NCBI GenBank assembly: GCA_021818605.1
Contig: JAKAUH010001061.1
Coordinates: 1-19,062, forward strand
Source of the DNA: Planctomycetota bacterium
GTDB taxonomy: Bacteria; Planctomycetota; Planctomycetia; Isosphaerales; Isosphaeraceae
Direction: 5' to 3'
Length of the DNA stretch: 19,062 bases
A model generated the notes under the pieces. The model saw only the letters and a list, made by a program, of their open reading frames with translations. It searched no databases and was not told where the DNA came from. Every line of letters starts with the position of its first letter. Position 1 is the stretch's first letter. Made by a program: the position numbers and the translations under genes. Positions 14,679 to 19,062 of this stretch are shown here, in pieces.

Positions 14679-14718
14679 GAGTCTGTCCCGTTCCGGGCTA
14701 CGCAGCCCTGCCAGACTC
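14679..14718. terminator. Inverted repeat between convergent genes
   Basis: GAGTCTG (14679-14685) and CAGACTC (14712-14718) are perfect complements. Inside them GGGCT (14695-14699) pairs with AGCCC (14704-14708) around ACGC. It starts right after the TGA of the PLP enzyme and 28 nt past the Uma2 stop, fitting a two-way terminator without T-runs. Confidence 0.45.
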
Positions 14719-14745
14719 GCTGGGAATCGGGGCGAGCTCGACCTT

Positions 14746-15393
14746 TCATCGCAAGAGTTCGTCAAACGGAATCCAAGCGACCTCCTGGCCGTCCAGCACG
14801 AGAGGCACGGACTGACCAGCCTGGTAGATCTCGACGAGCGCGTAAGTGCCACGGCCCTCGACCACGCGGGGCTGGGTATGCACGAGGATCCGCCGGCCCG
14901 GCACATCGACGACCCAGTACACCGGGATCAAGGCCCGCGCGTACTGCTCCAGGGCCTCCGTCAGATCCTGGCGAAGGCTCGTGACGGCGACCTCGACCAG
15001 CAGTCCCACGTCCGCCGGACCGGGATAGCGTTCAGGGTCGACGCGACCCAGAAGGTCACCGGACCGGATCACCGTGAAGTCCGGCAGCGGAGCGTTCCTG
15101 GCATCCAGGACGATGGTGCTCTCGGGCCAGAAACTCCACTGCTCCGGCAGCCGACGCACGAGGGCCCTGGTCACCGAGGCCCCGATCGACCCATGCGCCC
15201 TGGTCTTGGCCATCTTCTCGTAGAGCCTTCCATTGAAGAGAAAGACCCGGCGGTCTTGCGGAATCAGGCCCGTTTCGACCATCTGGGAGAAGACGTCGAT
15301 GGTCAGGTCATAGGGCATGATGGGTGATTCGGATGGCAGCCCGGCCAGCGGGGGCTGGACCTGCGTCGGATCGACCACGATCGCGGTGGACAT
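14746..15393 (-). CDS. Uma2 family protein (PD-(D/E)xK endonuclease-like fold)
   Basis: Uma2 proteins are a large family, amplified in cyanobacteria and planctomycetes, with a restriction-endonuclease-like fold; their biological role is unknown. The 215-residue product has GRLYEKM (55-61), the PD of LPDFTVI (104-105), LLVEVAVTS with Glu134, and YARALIPVYWVVD (151-163). The helix Lys usually found four residues before that Tyr is Ala147 here, so nuclease activity may be lost. The frame opens to 15456, but the ATG at 15393 is preceded by GGAGGGA at 6 nt and gives the usual family start. It lies downstream of dinB on the same strand, but with a 173-bp gap and its own likely promoter. Confidence 0.88.
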   Translation of the reverse strand: MSTAIVVDPTQVQPPLAGLPSESPIMPYDLTIDVFSQMVETGLIPQDRRVFLFNGRLYEKMAKTRAHGSIGASVTRALVRRLPEQWSFWPESTIVLDARNAPLPDFTVIRSGDLLGRVDPERYPGPADVGLLVEVAVTSLRQDLTEALEQYARALIPVYWVVDVPGRRILVHTQPRVVEGRGTYALVEIYQAGQSVPLVLDGQEVAWIPFDELLR

Positions 15394-15399
15394 GAATCG

Positions 15400-15406
15400 T
15401 CCCTCC
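15400..15406 (-). promoter_or_regulatory. Ribosome binding site fixing the Uma2 start
   Basis: GGAGGGA on the minus strand lies 6 nt before the ATG at 15393. It rules out the longer reading frame beginning near 15456. Confidence 0.75.
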
Positions 15407-15416
15407 AGATCCACGG

Positions 15417-15444
15417 CCGCGCCCGCGAAAAACGCGGAGCGCGG
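15417..15444 (-). other. Strong stem-loop in the Uma2 5' leader
   Basis: An 11-nt arm (15417-15427) pairs with a 12-nt arm (15433-15444) with a single bulge, all G-C pairs, around a 5-nt A loop on the plus strand (U in the Uma2 transcript). It is about 10 nt upstream of the ribosome site in the predicted leader. It could tune translation or stabilise the mRNA. Confidence 0.42.
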
Positions 15445-15461
15445 ATGATGTTTCAAATCCC

Positions 15462-15490
15462 AGGCTACAATCCAGGCGTTCAGGATTCAA
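15462..15490 (-). promoter_or_regulatory. Probable promoter of the Uma2 gene
   Basis: On the minus strand TTGAAT (15490-15485) and TAGCCT (15467-15462) are exactly 17 bp apart. Transcription would begin about 60 nt before the ATG at 15393. Confidence 0.35.
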
Positions 15491-15566
15491 GGAACCGCGC
15501 CGAGCCGTTCGTCACAGCCTTCCCCAACCGGGCGGAACATCGGTTCGGTCCCGTCAATCAATCCTT

Positions 15567-16730
15567 TCACACATCGTGAATCGGCAACCGAAGCTGATAC
15601 TCCCCGCCCGACCGGGGCGCCAGTGACGATAGCGTCACCCCGAGGAGCCGCAGGCCCCTGTCGACGGGAAAGAGCGGCTCGAGCAGCCCAAACGCGATCG
15701 TCTCGATGGCATCCCGCGTCGCCAGGGGCGTTTCGCCCGTCCGGCTGCGGGTGATCTGCTGGAAGTCGGCGTACCTGGCCTTGAGCGTCACGGTGCGGCC
15801 CCGGAGGGATAATCGCTCGCAATACTCCCACACCTTCGTGATGAGCGGCCCCAGGGCCGTCCGCGCCTCGTCGATCGTGAAGAGGTCGACCTCAAACGTC
15901 GTCTCGGCGCCAATCGACTTGCGGATGCGATCAGGGCAGACCGGCCGCTCGTCGACGCCCCGCGCCAGGGCGTGGTAATAGGCGCCCGCCTTGCCGAAAT
16001 GCTGCTCGAGAACCGCCAGCGACTGGGCCCGGAGATCCCGGCCGGTCCGTATCCCCAGGCCCTCCATTTTGACGCACGTGGCCGGTCCGATCCCGTGGAA
16101 CTTGCCGACCGGCAGCTCGGCGACGAAGCCCGGGCCCATTTTCGGCGTGATGACGAACAGGCCGTCGGGCTTGCGCTCGTCGGAGGCCATCTTGGCGAGG
16201 AACTTGTTGTACGAGACGCCCGCGGACGCCGTCAGGCCGGTCTCGGCGCGGATTCTCGCCCGGATCTCCTCGGCGATCGCCGTTGCCGTCGGGATGGCCC
16301 TGAGGTTCTCGGTGACGTCGAGATACGCCTCGTCGAGCGACAGCGGCTCGACGAGCGGCGTGTACTCGGCAAAGATCGCGCGGATCTGCCCCGAAACGGC
16401 CCGATAGACGTCGAACCTCGGCCTCACCACGATCAGCTCCGGGCACCTTCGCCGGGCGATCACCGAGGCCATCGCCGACCTGACGCCGAACCGGCGGGCC
16501 TCGTAGCTCGCGGCCGCGACGACCCCGCGCTCCTTCATCCCGCCGACAGCGACCGGCCGGCCGCGCAGCTCGGGATTATCCCGCTGCTCGACGGATGCGT
16601 AGAACGCGTCCATATCGATATGAATGATCTTGCGGCGCGGACCAGGCGGGGGCGCCGTCTCTTCATCAAGGGCGGCAATCGCCGGCGCTCGTCGCTCGAT
16701 CTCCGGCATCCACATGGGAAAAGAGACCAT
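15567..16730 (-). CDS. dinB: DNA polymerase IV (Y-family translesion polymerase)
   Basis: DinB copies damaged DNA across lesions with low fidelity. The 387-residue product has the palm motif HIDMDAFYASVE, with metal ligands Asp39 and Asp41 and the likely steric-gate Tyr44. Asp133/Glu134 in SLDEAYLDVT complete the active site. The thumb SAGVSYNKFLAKMASD and the helix-hairpin-helix LPVGKFHGIGPATCVKMEGLGI follow, then the little-finger domain. The C-terminus QLRLPI (379-384) looks like a sliding-clamp-binding motif. An N-terminal extension of about 33 residues, rich in Pro/Ala/Glu, precedes the catalytic core; the start ATG at 16730 has GGGAGA about 4 nt upstream, while in-frame ATGs at residues 6 and 8 are alternatives. 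No recognised LexA box lies upstream, so SOS control is not supported. Confidence 0.96.
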   Translation of the reverse strand: MVSFPMWMPEIERRAPAIAALDEETAPPPGPRRKIIHIDMDAFYASVEQRDNPELRGRPVAVGGMKERGVVAAASYEARRFGVRSAMASVIARRRCPELIVVRPRFDVYRAVSGQIRAIFAEYTPLVEPLSLDEAYLDVTENLRAIPTATAIAEEIRARIRAETGLTASAGVSYNKFLAKMASDERKPDGLFVITPKMGPGFVAELPVGKFHGIGPATCVKMEGLGIRTGRDLRAQSLAVLEQHFGKAGAYYHALARGVDERPVCPDRIRKSIGAETTFEVDLFTIDEARTALGPLITKVWEYCERLSLRGRTVTLKARYADFQQITRSRTGETPLATRDAIETIAFGLLEPLFPVDRGLRLLGVTLSSLAPRSGGEYQLRLPIHDV

Positions 16731-17046
16731 CAGGTCTCCCTCATCCTCTCAACCCGCACCATCCGACGAGACCGATCGTTCAGTGCCAGCCTTTTGGGAT
16801 TCGTCGGCGTCCAGGTATCGTTGACGCTTCCAGGACCAAGTCTACCACCTGTATGCCTGTTCGCATAACGACGGGCCCGAAGGCCGAAACGCCGCGGGGG
16901 CGGACTCGAGTCCCGCGGACCGTGCCGCACCGACCTGGGCATATCTCGCTCCGCGACGCTATCCTGATGATGCGGTCGCGCGCCATTGGTCGGCACGGAC
17001 CTTCCATTCATCCTCAGCACCGAGCCCCAGGCTCACCAAAAGGAGA
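16731..17046. other. 316-bp divergent region between dinB and the second TrmH gene
   Basis: No convincing gene is seen. It must hold both promoters, but no strong -35/-10 pair stands out. A small inverted repeat, TATGC-N6-GCATA (16852-16867), is the best operator candidate. At the right end AAAAGGAG (17038-17045) is the ribosome site for the TrmH gene. Confidence 0.5.
16852..16867. promoter_or_regulatory. Candidate operator, TATGC-CTGTTC-GCATA
   Basis: Perfect 5-bp arms with a 6-bp spacer, about 120 bp upstream of dinB. It does not match the LexA consensus sequences I know. Short enough to be chance. Confidence 0.22.
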
Positions 17047-17883
17047 ATGACACATGACATCCAGCCCGATCGGAACTTGCCCGATGTCCCGCTTACGCTC
17101 GATGAGATCAAGCGCCTCCAGGTCGATCGCTCGCACCGCGATGCGCGTCGGTCGTTCTTCATCGAGGGCGTGAGAAGCGTGGTCCACGCCATCGAGAGCG
17201 GCTTCCGGATCGAGACGCTCGTCTTCAGTGAAAAACTCCTCATCGTTCCCATCGCCCGCAGGCTGGTCCGCGACCGATGCCGGTCCGGCACGCCAACGCT
17301 CCACGTCTCTCCCGAAGCGTTTCGCCAGGTCTCCCTTACGCCTCGCGCCTCTGGCGTGGCCGCGGTCGTCGGCCAGCGGTGGTCGTCGCTGCATAACGTC
17401 TCACCACGCGCCGGGCTCTGCTGGGTCGTGCTCGAGGCGGTCCGCTCCGAGGGGAACCTTGGCAGCCTGATCCGGACCTCCGAGGCCATCGGGGGTGCCG
17501 GGTTCATCCTGGTGGGTCCCCGGGTTGATCCCTTCGCCCCGGCGGTGGTCCGCGCCTCGATGGGGGCAGTCTTCGGGCAGACCTTCATCCGGACGAACCA
17601 TCGGAGTCTCCGGAACTGGGTCCGCCGCCACCGATGTCGCGTCGTGGGCGCCTCGCCCCAGGGGTCGGCCGAGCTGCACGCCTTCGACTATCCCCGGCCG
17701 ACGATCCTCATCCTCGGCGAGGAGCGCGCCGGCCTCACACCGTCTCAGCGCGACCTCTGCTCGGACCTTGTCCGCATTCCGATGGTCGGCGCCGCCGACT
17801 CGCTCAACCTCGCCGTGGCGGGTAGCCTGCTCATGTACGAGGTCCACCGATCCAGGTCGTTGCGACGGCCCGGACCCCACTGA
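17047..17883 (+). CDS. TrmH/SpoU-family RNA 2'-O-methyltransferase (second copy)
   Basis: The 278-residue product is a SPOUT methyltransferase acting on a ribose 2'-OH in rRNA or tRNA. It has the N-terminal RNA-binding segment FFIEGVRSVVHAIESGF (37-53) and the three SpoU motifs: GNLGSLIRT at 136-144, LGEERAGL at 223-230, and IPMVGAADSLNLAVAGS at 244-260. It is clearly a different subgroup from the TrmH protein at 1403-2200. The ATG at 17047 is only 1 nt past AAAAGGAG, unusually tight; an ATG at 17054 is better spaced but opens a 39-codon frame that ends at about 17172. The start may therefore be misplaced, with a downstream in-frame TTG at 17077 also possible, or a base may have been gained or lost. 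Its 3' end overlaps the minus-strand membrane-protein frame by 53 bp. Confidence 0.9.
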   Translation: MTHDIQPDRNLPDVPLTLDEIKRLQVDRSHRDARRSFFIEGVRSVVHAIESGFRIETLVFSEKLLIVPIARRLVRDRCRSGTPTLHVSPEAFRQVSLTPRASGVAAVVGQRWSSLHNVSPRAGLCWVVLEAVRSEGNLGSLIRTSEAIGGAGFILVGPRVDPFAPAVVRASMGAVFGQTFIRTNHRSLRNWVRRHRCRVVGASPQGSAELHAFDYPRPTILILGEERAGLTPSQRDLCSDLVRIPMVGAADSLNLAVAGSLLMYEVHRSRSLRRPGPH

Positions 17884-19062
17884 GAGACCGTCCAGCGGGT
17901 GAGCGGGATCCCCCGCTCGCCCGGTCTTGCCCCATCTTGACCCGGCCGGCCGACGGCGGACCGGCCGGCGATCCGGACCGTTCGTCCCCCCGCAACGAAT
18001 AGACCCAGATCGTCCAGCTCTCATCGTTCGGCAACTCGATCCGGCCGAACCGCCAGGGAGGTCCCAGGCGCGATTCCAGCGCGTGCTGATAGGCCGCGCG
18101 GGCCGTGTCGGAGAAGAACCGGTTGTCGCCGTGCCGCTGCACGACTAGCCAGAGCCGACCGCCGGACGGAAGCGCGTCGGCCTCGGCCAGGGGATCCGGG
18201 TGCCACGCGATCGGGACGGGGACATAACGGCGGAGGTAATGCCGCACCACCGCCACGCGCTGGAGCCAGCGCGTGATCATCAGGTCGGGGATCTCCGGCG
18301 GCGGCGTCACACTGTTGAACACGACGAACCGATCCCCGGGCGCCGCATGGCTTGCCAGGTCGCGTGCCTCTCGGCGCTGGAGTACGTTGTCATACCCCAC
18401 ATAGGGCCGGATCACGTCGCGCACCATGCCCCCGAGCGGGATCAGGGTGAGCAGCCCCGCGATCACGACCGAGCCGCGGCGTTGCCGCCCCAGCCGCTTC
18501 AGGACCGCCATGATCCCCTCCGCCGCCAGCAGGCAGAACGCCGGCGCCATGTACAGCATGATCCGCGTGCTCGTGCCATACGGGTACTTTCGCAAGGCCG
18601 CGGCGATCATCGCCAGCGCCAGGGGCATGAGCAACATCGCCAGCAGCGGCCGACGGGCGCGCCGCCGTCCCATCGCGATCGTGCCGACCACAACCAGCAG
18701 CGTGGTCGCCGTGCTGCCGAAATTGTGCCCGCCGTGCGGATAGGCGAGCATCATCCCCGTGTGCACCTGCAACAGCCACCACGGCAGCCACCAGGGCTGC
18801 GCCAGCGGCGGGAACGCGTCGCGCCAGGTCTTCAGCTCGGTGAGGAATGTCGCCGCCCTGGCCTGAGGCGCGGCGAACAGGACGTACATCACGCCCCAGC
18901 TCAACACCAGGATCAGCCCGTACGCCGCCCACAACGCCACGGCCCGCCCCGAGCGCTCGCGGATCGCCCGCGCGCCGATGACGATCGCAACGGCTCCCGC
19001 CACGAACACCGACGGATACGACCACCACACCCCGACCACCGCCGCCGCCGTGAGCGCCGCGC
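17831..19062 (-). CDS. Integral membrane protein, probable GT39-type glycosyltransferase, N-terminus beyond the window
   Basis: Only the C-terminal 410 residues or so are present: the frame is open to the right edge and begins mid-helix (AALTAAAVV), so the GTG at 19039 is not the start. It shows about six hydrophobic segments, including VALWAAYGLILVLSWGVMYVLF and PLLAMLLMPLALAMIAAAL. These are followed by a soluble end with GDRFVVFNSVTPPPEIP and WTIWVYSLRG. This layout fits ArnT/PMT-like (GT39) enzymes that move sugars from lipid carriers, but the catalytic N-terminal loop is not in view, so the assignment is tentative. After WVYSLRG there is a tail of about 48 Gly/Ser/Arg/Pro-rich residues. 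That tail spans a hairpin and overlaps the TrmH 3' end. Confidence 0.62.
   Translation of the reverse strand, partial: AALTAAAVVGVWWSYPSVFVAGAVAIVIGARAIRERSGRAVALWAAYGLILVLSWGVMYVLFAAPQARAATFLTELKTWRDAFPPLAQPWWLPWWLLQVHTGMMLAYPHGGHNFGSTATTLLVVVGTIAMGRRRARRPLLAMLLMPLALAMIAAALRKYPYGTSTRIMLYMAPAFCLLAAEGIMAVLKRLGRQRRGSVVIAGLLTLIPLGGMVRDVIRPYVGYDNVLQRREARDLASHAAPGDRFVVFNSVTPPPEIPDLMITRWLQRVAVVRHYLRRYVPVPIAWHPDPLAEADALPSGGRLWLVVQRHGDNRFFSDTARAAYQHALESRLGPPWRFGRIELPNDESWTIWVYSLRGDERSGSPAGPPSAGRVKMGQDRASGGSRSPAGRSLSGVRAVATTWIGGPRT
17896..17923. terminator. 12-bp hairpin after the second TrmH gene
   Basis: The arm 17896-17907 pairs with 17912-17923: 11 Watson-Crick pairs plus one G-U, with a 4-nt ATCC loop, 12 nt after the TGA. 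The following bases (GTCTTGCCCC) are only mildly T-rich. On the other strand it falls inside the tail of the membrane-protein frame. Confidence 0.5.

Noticed and set aside
16731..17046. LexA/SOS box upstream of dinB
   Set aside because: No GAAC-N4-GTTC, CTGT-N8-ACAG or GTTC-N7-GTTC arrangement was found. The TATGC-N6-GCATA repeat is short and may be chance.
1..19062. Mobile elements, tRNA or rRNA genes
   Set aside because: No transposase or integrase motif, no direct-repeat-flanked element, and no tRNA-like T-loop (GTTCGANTC) with matching stems was found in any gap.

Overview
The window is GC-rich bacterial chromosome, densely packed with genes on both strands. The gene families point to a planctomycete, probably of the Isosphaera/Singulisphaera type. 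A DUF4058 protein, an Uma2-family protein, a pRiA4b ORF-3-like protein, a large 2OG-Fe(II) oxygenase and a SWIM-finger protein beside a SNF2 helicase all sit within 19 kb. This assignment is an inference from family content and base composition. No rRNA or tRNA gene, insertion sequence, phage gene or CRISPR array was recognised.

Layout. Positions 1-1177 hold the C-terminal part of a GH15 glucoamylase/trehalase-type enzyme that runs in from the left edge. It is followed tail-to-tail by a SpoU/TrmH RNA methyltransferase (1403-2200, minus). A non-coding divergent region of about 730 bp leads into a two-gene sugar-nucleotide operon (2930-4817): an extended-SDR epimerase/dehydratase and a GDP-fucose-synthase-like epimerase/reductase. 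A minus-strand operon follows (9183 down to 5047): SNF2 helicase, SWIM zinc-finger protein with a histone-H1-like Lys/Ala/Pro tail, and hot-dog thioesterase. Divergent from it are a LexA-type winged-helix/pRiA4b-ORF3 fusion (9384-10154) and an 801-residue 2OG-Fe(II) oxygenase (10230-12635). Then come a DUF4058 protein (minus), a cysteine-synthase-family PLP enzyme (plus), an Uma2-family protein (minus), DNA polymerase IV dinB (minus), a second TrmH-family methyltransferase (plus), and the C-terminal part of a GT39-like membrane protein (minus) that runs off the right edge.

How the genes may work together. The two SDR genes almost certainly act together in making an activated sugar. The SNF2 and SWIM genes are a known bacterial pairing and probably act together on DNA; the H1-like tail makes this pair look like a nucleoid remodeller. 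From 5 to 17 kb the window is rich in DNA-related families (SNF2, SWIM, LexA-type HTH, Uma2, possibly DUF4058, DinB), but strand changes show that they are not one operon.

Non-coding structure. Nearly every convergent gene junction with room for it carries an inverted repeat. Two of these, at 1234-1315 and 4855-4962, look like diverged copies of one CACGAA/TTCGTG palindromic element, each in a junction of about 225-230 bp. The 730-bp divergent region carries three direct copies of GAATCGGTCC. TAGGAT-type boxes precede several genes in the correct orientation.
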